Shown here: positions 25,090 through 33,821 of the stretch, piece by piece
How the letters are laid out: every line of letters starts with the position of its first letter
Numbering within the stretch: the stretch's first letter is position 1
Assembly (NCBI GenBank): GCA_013299115.1
Contig: JAAFKA010000018.1
Coordinates: 1 to 64,000, forward strand
From: Cytophagales bacterium
GTDB lineage: Bacteria; Bacteroidota; Bacteroidia; Cytophagales; Thermoflexibacteraceae
Direction: 5' to 3'
Length of the DNA stretch: 64,000 nucleotides
Made by a program: the position numbers and the translations under genes
Notes under the pieces: model-generated
The model's database searches: none
The model's input: the letters and a program-made list of their open reading frames with translations, nothing else
What the model was told of the DNA's origin: nothing

Positions 25090-26508
25090 CTACACCTCCT
25101 CAAATTCATTTTCCCATTTGGCAATGACCACCGTAGCCAAACAGTTGCCAATCACATTGACCGAAGTACGAGCCATGTCCATCAGGGCATCTATTCCCAA
25201 AATGACCATAATAGGCTCTGGGGGTAGGTTAAACGAACTTGCCAAACCCGACAAAATAACCAATGATACACGCGGAACTCCTGCCACGCCTTTGCTGGTG
25301 AGCATCAGCGTAAAGACCATGAGGAGTTGAGTTTCTATTGGAAACTGCTCTTTCCAACCTGCACCGTAGGCTGCTTGTGCCACAAAAATAGCTGCTAAGG
25401 CTAAGTACAGCGTAGTGCCGTCGAGGTTGAAACTATAACCAGTCGGCATCACAAAGGACACAATTTTGCGAGGAACACCAATGGATTCCATAGCTTTCAT
25501 AGCTTTGGGTAGGGCAGCCTCCGAACTTGCCGTAGAAAAAGCCAACGAAACAGGCTCGGCTATGGCTTGTATGAATTTTTTGAGAGGTACACGCAACACA
25601 AGGGCAATGGGCAACAAAACTCCCGCCAAAAATACCAACAAAGCACAATAAAGAGTTACCAAGAGCATAGCCAAATTTTTGAAAACTTCTATACCCATTT
25701 TGCTCATCGTAACGGCAATGGCAGCACCTACGGCAAATGGTGCCAAATACATGACCACAGCCGTAAACTTAAACATGACCTCCGATAAACTTTCTAAGGC
25801 ACTAAGCATCACGTGTTTGTGGCGTTGGTCTTTGAGCATAGCCAAACCAATGGCAAAAATGATACTGAACACCACAATTTGCAATACTTCGCCTTGAGAG
25901 ATAGACTTTGCTATGTTTTCGGGGAAGGTGTGCAAAACAATTTCTTCCCAAGACTGCGGTTTTACCTTTGCCAACGCCTCTTGATTGCTGGCTGCACTCG
26001 ATAAATCTATGCCTACGCCTGCTTCGGTCAAGTTGATAGCTGCCAAACCAACAAATAAGGCTACGGTGGTTACGATTTCGAAGTAAACCAGTGATTTCCA
26101 GCCCATTCTGCCGACTTGCTGCATATCTGAATGTCCTGCAATACCCACTATCAATGTACCCATGAGCAAAGGGGCAATGATACACTTAATTAGTTTCATA
26201 AACACATCACTCACCACTTTGAGATGCACAGCAAAGGCTGGAAAAGTATAACCCAATTCTGCTCCCACAAACATACTGACGACAATCCAAGTAGTCAAAT
26301 CTCGTTTTTGCACTACGGCAAAGGCAAAAAGTAAGCCCACAAATGCCCAACGAAAAAAGAGCAATAGGGTAGGGGAGAGGGCAAGCAGTTGGTAGCCTTG
26401 CAAGAGGTGTAAAAATGCTGCTACCGAAAAAAGTCCTATTAGTGAGTATAACCAAGTAGGCGGAATGGTTTTTCGAGGTGCGGAGGTTGTATTGGTGATT
26501 TCTTTCAT
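25090..26508 (-). CDS. Dicarboxylate/amino acid:cation symporter (DAACS, GltP-like)
   Basis: 472 residues. An inner-membrane sodium- or proton-coupled carrier for glutamate, aspartate or C4-dicarboxylates. Family marks include FMKLIKCIIAPLLMGTLIVGI, the serine-rich re-entrant loop AFSTASSEAALPKAMKAMES, the FVMPTGYSFNLDGTTLYL segment and the NVIGNCLATVVIAKWE ending (the DxxxTxxNVxGD/N region, here RTSVNVIGNCLA). The N terminus has two or three extra helices compared with minimal GltP. Monocistronic; the next gene upstream is an ABC ATPase. Confidence 0.93.
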   Translation of the reverse strand: MKEITNTTSAPRKTIPPTWLYSLIGLFSVAAFLHLLQGYQLLALSPTLLLFFRWAFVGLLFAFAVVQKRDLTTWIVVSMFVGAELGYTFPAFAVHLKVVSDVFMKLIKCIIAPLLMGTLIVGIAGHSDMQQVGRMGWKSLVYFEIVTTVALFVGLAAINLTEAGVGIDLSSAASNQEALAKVKPQSWEEIVLHTFPENIAKSISQGEVLQIVVFSIIFAIGLAMLKDQRHKHVMLSALESLSEVMFKFTAVVMYLAPFAVGAAIAVTMSKMGIEVFKNLAMLLVTLYCALLVFLAGVLLPIALVLRVPLKKFIQAIAEPVSLAFSTASSEAALPKAMKAMESIGVPRKIVSFVMPTGYSFNLDGTTLYLALAAIFVAQAAYGAGWKEQFPIETQLLMVFTLMLTSKGVAGVPRVSLVILSGLASSFNLPPEPIMVILGIDALMDMARTSVNVIGNCLATVVIAKWENEFEEV

Positions 26509-26595
26509 GGTTTAATTTGGTTTTGGTTTAAAAGCCTTTGCGTTCAAAGTTGCAAAATAGCAAACGAAAAAGAAAGAAATACCAACAAAATTGTT

Positions 26596-27279
26596 TTAGT
26601 CCAATAAATCTTTTATCAAGTCCATTTGGTTTTGCTCTTTGAAAATGCGGTGTTCCAGCCCCGCAAATTCGGCTTTGCCTGTTGTAAATTCTACTTTGCC
26701 CTCTTTCAAATAACTGATAGAATCGCAAATAGTGGTCAAAGACTCCATAATGTGCGAAGTGATTAAGATAGTTTTTTGTTTTTCTCTCAACTGCTTGATT
26801 ATCAGTTTCATTTGTTGGTTGGTTTCCATATCCAAACCATTAAAAGGCTCGTCAAGCAACAAAATAGGCTTGTCTAAACACAAAATAGCCATAAAAGCCA
26901 ACTTCTTTTTCATGCCCGTAGAGTAACCTTCTATGAGTTGGTGGAGAGGCAACATAAAAATTTCATTCCATTTGGCTATATCAAATGCAGGGTTTTGCGA
27001 TTGGAACAAAGCCAGATATTCTTTGCCTGTGAGGTAGGCATAAAAATAATTTTGAGTTTCTAAATAGGCAATAAACTGGTTTCTCAGTGGCTGTTTTTGG
27101 TAAGTCATGCTGCCTTGTTGAGCATTCAATAAGCCAAACAAAGTATTAAACAAGGTCGTTTTGCCTGACCCATTTAGCCCCACCAAACCGTGAATAGTGC
27201 CTGTTTCTATGCGGAGTGATAAATCGTGTAGCACTATTTTGTGTTGAAACTGCACAAATAAATTTTCTATTTCAATCAT
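26596..27279 (-). CDS. ABC transporter ATP-binding protein, ABC-2 exporter class
   Basis: 227 residues. Walker A GLNGSGKTT, signature EGYSTGMKKKLAFMA, Walker B PILLLDEPFNGLD and switch His in ILITSHIMESL. The STGMKKK signature and the C-terminal regulatory tail are typical of ABC-2 exporters and of Bacteroidota transporters whose permeases are large six-helix proteins. No permease is next to it, so it is an orphan ATPase here. Confidence 0.88.
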   Translation of the reverse strand: MIEIENLFVQFQHKIVLHDLSLRIETGTIHGLVGLNGSGKTTLFNTLFGLLNAQQGSMTYQKQPLRNQFIAYLETQNYFYAYLTGKEYLALFQSQNPAFDIAKWNEIFMLPLHQLIEGYSTGMKKKLAFMAILCLDKPILLLDEPFNGLDMETNQQMKLIIKQLREKQKTILITSHIMESLTTICDSISYLKEGKVEFTTGKAEFAGLEHRIFKEQNQMDLIKDLLD

Positions 27280-27354
27280 TAAAATACAAGTACCATTTTA
27301 TAAAAAACAAGTGACCCCTTAGCAAACTACGATACAAAATCTTAATAATGTCTA

Positions 27355-27981
27355 TTAAATGTTCAATTCTTTGTCAATTTTATCTGCATATTCTTTCACT
27401 ACTTCTGCATTACAAATTGGGGCTTTATCTATGCTGCCCAACAAGGGGTAAGGACTATGTTTTAATATGATTTCTCTCGATGATAAAGTTTGTTTGCCAT
27501 TGAATAGCAAACCCTTGACTTTCAAACCTTGTTGTTCTTTTTGTTGCAAAACTGCCAAAGATAATAAAGTATGGTTGATACTTCCCAGATAAAAATTTAC
27601 CACCAAAATCACTTCGGCTTGAAATTGCAGAGCAAGGTCTATCACAAAATCCTTTTCGTTCAGAGGGACTAACAGCCCACCTGCACCTTCTATAATAAGG
27701 TGATTAGAAGTTTGCGGTTTTTGAATAGCAGCCAAATCAACTACAACACTGTCTATTTTTGCAGCAGCATGCGGAGATAAAGGTTGTGTGAGCAAATAGG
27801 CTTCAGTATGCAACTTAGATTTGGAATTCGTGAGCAAAGCTGCTATGGTGTCTGTATCTCTGGGCAGACCCGCCTGCACAGGTTTCCAATAGTCTGCCTG
27901 CAATGCCTCAGTCAATACGGCACTCACAAAAGTTTTGCCACAATCTGTACCAATGGCAGTGATGAAGTATGTTTTCGGCAT
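27355..27981 (-). CDS. bioD: Dethiobiotin synthetase BioD
   Basis: 208 residues. It carboxylates 7,8-diaminopelargonate with ATP and CO2 to form dethiobiotin, the step before biotin synthase. Family motifs: the P-loop region TAIGTDCGKTF, the substrate Lys in ADYWKPVQAGL, the Thr/Ser loop LTQPLSPHAAA and the second nucleotide element IIEGAGGLLVPL. The P-loop is unusual in carrying Ala where the first Gly normally is and Cys before GKT. No other biotin gene is in the window. A palindromic element occupies the gap upstream of it. Confidence 0.92.
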   Translation of the reverse strand: MPKTYFITAIGTDCGKTFVSAVLTEALQADYWKPVQAGLPRDTDTIAALLTNSKSKLHTEAYLLTQPLSPHAAAKIDSVVVDLAAIQKPQTSNHLIIEGAGGLLVPLNEKDFVIDLALQFQAEVILVVNFYLGSINHTLLSLAVLQQKEQQGLKVKGLLFNGKQTLSSREIILKHSPYPLLGSIDKAPICNAEVVKEYADKIDKELNI

Positions 27982-28001
27982 GATGACAATGAAACATTAA
28001 T

Positions 28002-28148
28002 TAACCTAAGTTGCGTAGAATGTAACATATGCTTTAGTGTGTAACTTTTACCGAATTTGTAAAGCAAATTCAGTAAAAAAATGCCTATTACACAGAATTT
28101 TATACAATAACCACATGCTAAAGCCATGTTACATTCCAGCAAGCTACC
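28002..28148. repeat. MITE-like palindrome with GCTTTAG core
   Basis: Left end TTAACCTAAGTTGCGTAG then AATGTAACATATGCTTTAG; right end is the imperfect inverted copy. A smaller hairpin (GAATTTGTAAAGCAAATTC) is in the centre. The outer sequence matches the ends of the 23351-23511 element although the inner core is different. Confidence 0.75.
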
Positions 28149-28151
28149 TAA

Positions 28152-28679
28152 TTATTTTATCTTTGCAATAGTGGTAAGGTCAAATTTTTGCAACCACTGC
28201 TCACGGTCTGCTTCTGAAAAATCTTTGTTTTTTGACCGAACTTGTACTTGAAAACGGTTAGCTACCAATACAGCACTGCCTAAATTCCCTTTGGCTACGG
28301 CAGGAAAACCGCCAATTTGTTTGCTACTGCTGCTATAATCTGTAACAGCCTCGCCATTCTTGATAACATCAGCCACTGACAAGGTAGCTACTTCGTTGCC
28401 ATCTTTTTTCAACTTGGCTTGGGCAAAACCATCTTTTTCTTGGGTAAATACCACTTCAAAATTTCCCTCACTTTTTGGAAAAAATTTGTTAAACGAACTG
28501 CCATCGACAACTTCTTCCACAGGTGCGGGTGGGGCTGGCGGTTGATTGTTGTCGGTTACAGTTTTGTTGGGTTGGCTGCTGTCTATGGGCTGGTCTTTAT
28601 CGGCTTTTTTAGACGAACAAGCTGCGGTGGTTGCCACAAGCAACACCAATAGCGTAATTTTTTTTAGTAAGCTAAACAT
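28152..28679 (-). CDS. Lipoprotein of unknown function
   Basis: 175 residues starting MFSLLKKITLLVLLVATTAAC, a lipoprotein signal with the acylated Cys at position 21. A Ser/Lys/Asp and Pro-rich linker (to about residue 55) leads into a small domain of about 120 residues with FNKFFPKSEGNFEVVFTQEK and SSKQIGGFPAVAKG. No family is recognised; the pattern resembles small periplasmic domains of unknown function in Bacteroidota. The longer frame upstream is rejected because the ATG at 28679 creates the signal peptide. Confidence 0.72.
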   Translation of the reverse strand: MFSLLKKITLLVLLVATTAACSSKKADKDQPIDSSQPNKTVTDNNQPPAPPAPVEEVVDGSSFNKFFPKSEGNFEVVFTQEKDGFAQAKLKKDGNEVATLSVADVIKNGEAVTDYSSSSKQIGGFPAVAKGNLGSAVLVANRFQVQVRSKNKDFSEADREQWLQKFDLTTIAKIK

Positions 28680-28834
28680 AAATTGGGTGTTTAAAAGATA
28701 GAAAAATAACAGGAAAGTTGTCTTTGGGCAGTTTTTAACTCTTACCCTCAATTGAGTTGCAAAGGCAACTTTCCTTTTTTGCAAGGTATAAAAAAATATC
28801 ATACTATTCAACATTAAACAAAAATATCAACATT

Positions 28835-28935
28835 AGAGGTTATTACGATTTGTACCGTACCCTTTAGGGTGCAGGGTCAATTAGTTGAAAATCAAGAAGT
28901 TATTTTTCTATACAAAAATTATCATAATAACCTCT
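28835..28935. repeat. Short element with AGAGGTTATTACGAT inverted ends
   Basis: Left AGAGGTTATTACGAT and right ATCATAATAACCTCT frame about 70 nt. The same end motif bounds the 7389-7648 segment. It also contains a small stem TACCCTTTAGGGT. Confidence 0.7.
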
Positions 28936-28944
28936 ATTCAAAAT

Positions 28945-29916
28945 TTAGTTAAAAATAGGACATTCCACGCCATAAAATTGTCTATGTTTTTTGGTAGCAG
29001 TTTCAAAGACCAAACTAATTTCGTGTGAGCCACCCGAAGCTGGTGTTAAGCCTGAAATGGTGATGTCGTAGCTATAAGTGGCTGTTAAATCTCCAAATTT
29101 CCAGCCTACAGAAAAGGCTAAGGCATCACGATAGGTGTTTTGTATGACCAAATCTCGGTAGTAAGCCCCCAAAATCAAAGGCAAATTGTCGAAACCTACT
29201 CTGGTGTTAATATCAAATTGTTTGGCTGCACCTTGCATTTTATAGAGCAAGGCAGGCATAATTTTAAGTTTGGTGTAGCCACTTTTTACAGTAAAATTAG
29301 CTCCGCCATGTACAGAAACACGCATAGGCAAAGGAACAGCATAGTTATAAAAATCCGAAATATTAGGATTAGTGATGTGATGTACGGCAAAGCCTCCCCA
29401 AAAAATCTTGTTGTAAGCTACAGCCCCACCTGAAAAATCCACTACCCACCGATTGGCAGCATTTGCACCTTCCCAAACAGGAGGCTCATTTTGTAGGAGT
29501 TGGCTCACAAAAACCAAGTTAGAGAAATCACGACTTTGGTAGGTCAGCGTAAATTGCCCACCCAACCGCACATTCCACTTGCCAAAAGGTATGAGGTGCG
29601 ACACCAAACCAGAAACAGAAGTATTGAGAAACCTATCTTTGCCCGCCAAGTCGTGGGTAAACAACACACCAAAGCCCGACCGCAAGGCTACGGCATTAAA
29701 TTCGCCACTTAAATTGGTACTCAAAAACTGGGCATCTATTGCCAACCATTGGCTGCGGTGCAGCAGGTTTGCTCGCCACTGCTCGGTAGTGCCTGTAAGG
29801 GCAGGGTTGATATAGACAGGTGTATTAAAAAATTGGGTAAATTGAGCATCTTGCCCCCAAAGAGGCAAGTGCAAAATTAGCCAATTACAAAATAAAAAAA
29901 TGAGTTTTTTCATCAT
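28945..29916 (-). CDS. PorP/SprF family type IX secretion-associated outer membrane protein
   Basis: 323 residues with a signal peptide (MMKKLIFLFCNWLILHLPLWG) and a beta-barrel pattern. Family marks include QDAQFTQFFNTPVYINPALTG at the start of the mature protein (the classic PorP/SprF opening), FGVLFTHDLAG, and a C-terminal GSHEISLVFE strand. PorP/SprF proteins sit in the outer membrane and help T9SS export or anchor specific cargo such as SprB. The gene starts 3 nt after the stop of rseP, so the two are one transcription unit. Confidence 0.92.
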   Translation of the reverse strand: MMKKLIFLFCNWLILHLPLWGQDAQFTQFFNTPVYINPALTGTTEQWRANLLHRSQWLAIDAQFLSTNLSGEFNAVALRSGFGVLFTHDLAGKDRFLNTSVSGLVSHLIPFGKWNVRLGGQFTLTYQSRDFSNLVFVSQLLQNEPPVWEGANAANRWVVDFSGGAVAYNKIFWGGFAVHHITNPNISDFYNYAVPLPMRVSVHGGANFTVKSGYTKLKIMPALLYKMQGAAKQFDINTRVGFDNLPLILGAYYRDLVIQNTYRDALAFSVGWKFGDLTATYSYDITISGLTPASGGSHEISLVFETATKKHRQFYGVECPIFN

Positions 29917-29919
29917 TGT

Positions 29920-31269
29920 TTAAAAAACCAATTTATACAAATCATTGCCAAAGGCAAAAGCCATGAGGCAGAGCAAAATCAACATTCCAAACTGTTGCGA
30001 CCTTTCCAAAAACTTTTCGGAAGGGGCTTTGCCCGCCACCATTTCATAGCACAAAAACAAAGCATGACCTCCATCGAGGGCAGGAATGGGTAGCAAGTTC
30101 ATAAATGCCAAGACCATAGACAACATGGCAGTCAAAGACCAGAATTTCAACCAATTCCAAGAGCCACCAAATATTTTTGCTATGCCAATAGGTCCACTAA
30201 GGGCTTTTTGAGGAGAAATTTCGCCTTTGAATATTTTAGCAAAACCTATTAATTGCAAGCCTACTACACCAAAAGCATCGCCTGTACCTTTGACCACTGC
30301 CTCGCCAAAAGAATAACTGCGAATGGCGGGTTCTAACAAAAATTTGGGTTTAATACCAATTCTACCTTCTGCCGATACGTTGGCTGTCAAAGTTCTTGTA
30401 TTGCCTTTATTTTCAACGGTCAAGGTTACTGTTTTGCCTTTTTTGCCTGCCAATGCTTTTTGCAAATCTTGAAAATAAGGCGTAGGCAAACTGTCCACAC
30501 TCAATACTTTGTCGCCAGTAGCCAAACCTGCTGCTTTGGCGGGACTATCAGGCGTAACTTCTTCTACCTCAAATGGATACAAAGGTTCTATGAAATTCAT
30601 ATCCTCTTTTTTCATATCACTCAATTTGTCCATCATATTGCTTGGAATAGCCACTGTTACTTCTTGCCCATTCCTGTCTATGGTGTAGGTACTGTTGTCG
30701 CCTAACAAAACCTTAGAACTCCGCACCTCATCAAATTTTTCGAAGGTTTGTCCGTTGATTTTCAATATCTTGTCCCCATTTTTCAAGCCGATTTCCTCTG
30801 CAAATTGATTGACCGCAATACCGTATTTGTTTACTTCTGCATTTTTATAGTAGGCTTCGCCTGTAACCATAGAAAGCACAATAAAAATCAAGATTCCCAA
30901 AACTACATTGACAATAATTCCGCCCAACATCACTATCAGGCGTTGCCATGCGGGTTTAGACCGAAACTCCCAAGGCTGGGCAGGGGCAGCTAAGGCTTCT
31001 TTGTCCATAGATTCGTCCATCATGCCCGCAATTTTCACGTAGCCACCCAAAGGAAACCAACCTAAGCCAAACTCTGTATCTCCCATTTGCTTTTTGAACA
31101 GGGCAAAGTTTAAGACATTGGGCAAGGGAAAAAGAAAATCAAAAAATAAATAAAATTTTTCTACCTTGATTTTAAACAGACGGGCTGCCGCATAGTGTCC
31201 CCACTCGTGCAAGCCTATCAAAATAGTGAGAGCAAGCAAGACCTGCCCTGTCATTATTAATGCTTCCAT
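29920..31269 (-). CDS. rseP: RseP-type site-2 membrane metalloprotease
   Basis: 449 residues. It cleaves transmembrane segments of anti-sigma factors in envelope-stress signalling. Zn-site motif HEWGHY (His21, Glu22, His25) lies in the first helix; the third ligand is the Asp in PIPALDGGHALF near residue 400. One or two PDZ domains lie between (NGDKILKINGQTFEKFDEV; SPAKAAGLATGDKVLSVDSL). Its start codon is divergent from the PorE-like gene, with a TACTTTTG box at 31322-31329 on the minus strand. The downstream gene porP is co-transcribed, linking it to T9SS. Confidence 0.93.
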   Translation of the reverse strand: MEALIMTGQVLLALTILIGLHEWGHYAAARLFKIKVEKFYLFFDFLFPLPNVLNFALFKKQMGDTEFGLGWFPLGGYVKIAGMMDESMDKEALAAPAQPWEFRSKPAWQRLIVMLGGIIVNVVLGILIFIVLSMVTGEAYYKNAEVNKYGIAVNQFAEEIGLKNGDKILKINGQTFEKFDEVRSSKVLLGDNSTYTIDRNGQEVTVAIPSNMMDKLSDMKKEDMNFIEPLYPFEVEEVTPDSPAKAAGLATGDKVLSVDSLPTPYFQDLQKALAGKKGKTVTLTVENKGNTRTLTANVSAEGRIGIKPKFLLEPAIRSYSFGEAVVKGTGDAFGVVGLQLIGFAKIFKGEISPQKALSGPIGIAKIFGGSWNWLKFWSLTAMLSMVLAFMNLLPIPALDGGHALFLCYEMVAGKAPSEKFLERSQQFGMLILLCLMAFAFGNDLYKLVF

Positions 31270-31338
31270 TGAAATTATAATTTTTTCGTAAAATTAGGTA
31301 AATTTATTGTGTTACTTTTCGCAAAAGTAATTTATTTT

Positions 31339-31370
31339 TTTGCAAAGTCTTTCGATTTACTCTATTTTTG
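31339..31370 (+). promoter_or_regulatory. Promoter of the PorE-like gene (TTTG-N20-TATTTTTG)
   Basis: TTTG at 31339-31342 and TATTTTTG at 31363-31370, separated by 20 nt. The ATG of the gene is 24 nt after the -7 box. It supports the trimmed start at 31394. Confidence 0.8.
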
Positions 31371-31393
31371 CCCAAACAAAATATACTACCTCG

Positions 31394-33433
31394 ATGAAAA
31401 AAATACTTGCAGTTGTTTTTACTGCTTTGCTTTTAGTTGGTTGCCGCAACCTACCCAAAGAAGGCAAGACTTTTTTTGACCAAGCCAAATATGAGCCTGC
31501 CATTAACACCTATAAACAAATACTCGGTATTAAAACTGCCACAGAACAGCAAAGAATCAATGCTAATTTTATGTTGGCGGAGTGTTACAGGCTTTCAAAC
31601 AGGCAAAAAAATGCTGTCAATTATTACAAAGCTGCCATAGATTTGGGTAAAACCAACGATAATGTCTTGTTTCACTATGCCAATGCCCTCAAAGCCAGTG
31701 GAAATTATGAGGAAGCTGCCAAATATTTTGAGCAGTATTTTATGGGTGGTGGCAAAGACGAATATGTGAAATTGGCAAAACAAGAAAAAGACCAAGCCAA
31801 AGCCATTCGCACCATTATCAGCACACCTTCTTTTTCTACCATTCAGAACTGCGATGGTATCAATACGCCCACAGGAGATTTTGGGGCAACTATTTTGCAA
31901 AAGAAATTGGTCTTTGCAAGTGCCAGAAGAAACGAAAAGGTTTTTCAGACCAATGGCTTGGGTTTCAACGACTTATACGTCTATAACTTCACCGACTCGG
32001 CAAAATGCCAAGGAGATATTGTGCCTTTTTTCAACCAAAATATCAATAGTTTAGGCTCACATGAGGCATCAGCCACGTTTAGCCCCGATGGAAAAACTAT
32101 GTTTTTTGCTCGCAGCAACAAAGGCGAAAAAGGCGAAACCTTAAAACAAGTGAAAATTTTTAAATCCACTTTCAACGGCACAGAGTGGACAGATGCCACT
32201 ATTTTGTCGCCAATTTCTACCGACACCTTAGATATTTGGGACGGCTGCCCCTCGTTGTCTGCCGATGGCAAAACTTTATACTTTGCCTCTAACCGCAGCA
32301 ATGATACTTACGGCGGCATAGATATTTTCAAAGCTACCAAAGATGCAACAGGTGGTTGGGGCAATATCCAAAACTTAGGTAAACCTTTTAACACCGAAGG
32401 AGATGATATGTTCCCCTACCAAAATGCAGCAGGAAGGTTGTTTTTTGCCTCCAACGGACACACAGGTTTGGGCGGATTGGATATTTTTACAGTAGATACC
32501 ACCAAAGTTATAGACCCTACGACCCAAAAAGAAAAATTGGAGTTCAAAATTCGCAACGTAGGTGTGCCTATCAACAGCCCATCAGATGATTTTGGTATGG
32601 TGTTTAGCAACAAAACTGATGGTTATTTCTCCTCCAACCGCACTACAGACGGGGCAAAAGGTGATGACGACATTTACTTGTTCAAAAACGACTCTATTTA
32701 CCAAAAGAAAGTTACCTATTATTTGCAAGGCATAGCCTACGGAAAAAATATTAAAGGTGTAGAAAGTGTGTTGGCTGGCACGCAACTTACGCTGAAAAAC
32801 GACAAGGGCGAAGTGATAGACCAAGCCACTGCCGATGAAAATGGTAAGTTTAAATTCCCTAAAAAAGTGGAAATAGACAAAGTATATGGTGTTTTTGCAA
32901 CCAAAGGCAAAGAATATTTAGACAACGACACCTTGTTTAGCAGCGTGGGCAAAGGCGTAAAAGACATTACAAAATTGCCCAAAAAAGACAATGATATTTT
33001 CTTTGATACCCGAATTACACTAAGAGAAAACTTTTTGGTGGAAAAAAGGGACAAAAAAGGCAAACTCATTATTCCTGAAATCACCATTTTGTACGACTAC
33101 GACAAGGCAGACATTCGCCAAGATGCAGCCGTAATTCTCGATGAATTCTTCGGATTTTTGAAAGAATACTTAGACGAATACCCAAATCAAGTGGTAGAAA
33201 TGGGTTCTCACACCGACTCCAGAGGTAACGACAAGTATAACCAAAAATTGGCACAACGCCGCGCCGACTCTGCCGTTGCGTATTTAGTGAAAAAAGGAAC
33301 TCCAATGGACAGAATCAGGGCAAAAGGCTACGGAGAATCTGAGCCTAAAATCAAAAATGCCAAAACAGAACCCGAACACCAACAAAACAGACGGACTACT
33401 GTAAAAACAATAGACAAGAGTTTGGTGAAGTAG
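31394..33433 (+). CDS. porE: PorE-like T9SS protein (TPR, PD40 propeller, CRD, OmpA domain)
   Basis: 679 residues. Lipoprotein signal MKKILAVVFTALLLVGC. Domain order: TPR-like helices (to about residue 150), a WD40-like PD40 beta-propeller with blades such as SPDGKTMFFARS, SADGKTLYFASNRS and YFSSNRTTDGAKGDDDI (about 190-440), a carboxypeptidase regulatory-like domain (about 450-520), then an OmpA/MotB peptidoglycan-binding domain with GSHTDSRGNDKYNQKLAQRR. This is the architecture of PorE (PG1058), which ties the T9SS machine to peptidoglycan. The symbol rests on architecture, as other OmpA proteins share parts of it. It has its own promoter, divergent from rseP-porP. Confidence 0.82.
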   Translation: MKKILAVVFTALLLVGCRNLPKEGKTFFDQAKYEPAINTYKQILGIKTATEQQRINANFMLAECYRLSNRQKNAVNYYKAAIDLGKTNDNVLFHYANALKASGNYEEAAKYFEQYFMGGGKDEYVKLAKQEKDQAKAIRTIISTPSFSTIQNCDGINTPTGDFGATILQKKLVFASARRNEKVFQTNGLGFNDLYVYNFTDSAKCQGDIVPFFNQNINSLGSHEASATFSPDGKTMFFARSNKGEKGETLKQVKIFKSTFNGTEWTDATILSPISTDTLDIWDGCPSLSADGKTLYFASNRSNDTYGGIDIFKATKDATGGWGNIQNLGKPFNTEGDDMFPYQNAAGRLFFASNGHTGLGGLDIFTVDTTKVIDPTTQKEKLEFKIRNVGVPINSPSDDFGMVFSNKTDGYFSSNRTTDGAKGDDDIYLFKNDSIYQKKVTYYLQGIAYGKNIKGVESVLAGTQLTLKNDKGEVIDQATADENGKFKFPKKVEIDKVYGVFATKGKEYLDNDTLFSSVGKGVKDITKLPKKDNDIFFDTRITLRENFLVEKRDKKGKLIIPEITILYDYDKADIRQDAAVILDEFFGFLKEYLDEYPNQVVEMGSHTDSRGNDKYNQKLAQRRADSAVAYLVKKGTPMDRIRAKGYGESEPKIKNAKTEPEHQQNRRTTVKTIDKSLVK

Positions 33434-33551
33434 GTTTTGTAGCGTAGAATGTGAGGGAGTTTATGGATAATTATTTGAAGGAGACATCTTTTTTCAAGTC
33501 TCAACAAATTTCAAGTCCTAGCAAAAAATTATTCATAAATTCTATTGTTTC

Positions 33552-33655
33552 TAAATTTGGTAGTGCCACAAATGTAATGCTCAGCACTAACATTTCTTTA
33601 AGAAATGTTAGTGCTAAGGTAGTTACGGCATAACTTGTATGGCACTACCCTAAAT
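33552..33655. repeat. MITE-like R4 element
   Basis: Outer arms AAATTTGGTAGTGCCA and TGGCACTACCCTAAATTT enclose the perfect 15 bp stem AGCACTAACATTTCT/AGAAATGTTAGTGCT (33583-33615). The order TTGGTAGTGCC...TGTAATGCTCAG...CTAACATTTCTTT recurs inverted at 58208-58265. Confidence 0.8.
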
Positions 33656-33700
33656 TTTTGGTACTCGCAAAATTACAAGGATTACTAATTAGATGTAGCA

Positions 33701-33771
33701 AGAAACATAATTTTATTGTTTTTGTGGATGCTACCCAGTTGCAAACCAAAATTACAAAAAATTATGTTTCT
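33701..33771. terminator. Hairpin downstream of the thiolase gene
   Basis: AGAAACATAATTTT (33701-33714) and AAAATTATGTTTCT (33758-33771) are perfect 14 nt inverted repeats separated by 43 nt. It follows the thiolase stop on the minus strand and may help to terminate it, but the long loop argues for a repeat instead. Confidence 0.4.
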
Positions 33772-33821
33772 TTGTTTTCCCTTTCTAAAATATTACTCTT
33801 ATTAATTTGCAAAAATAATCC

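Noticed and set aside
33451-33633. 60-codon plus-strand frame after the PorE-like gene
   Set aside because: Made mostly of the R4 palindrome; no protein-like composition.
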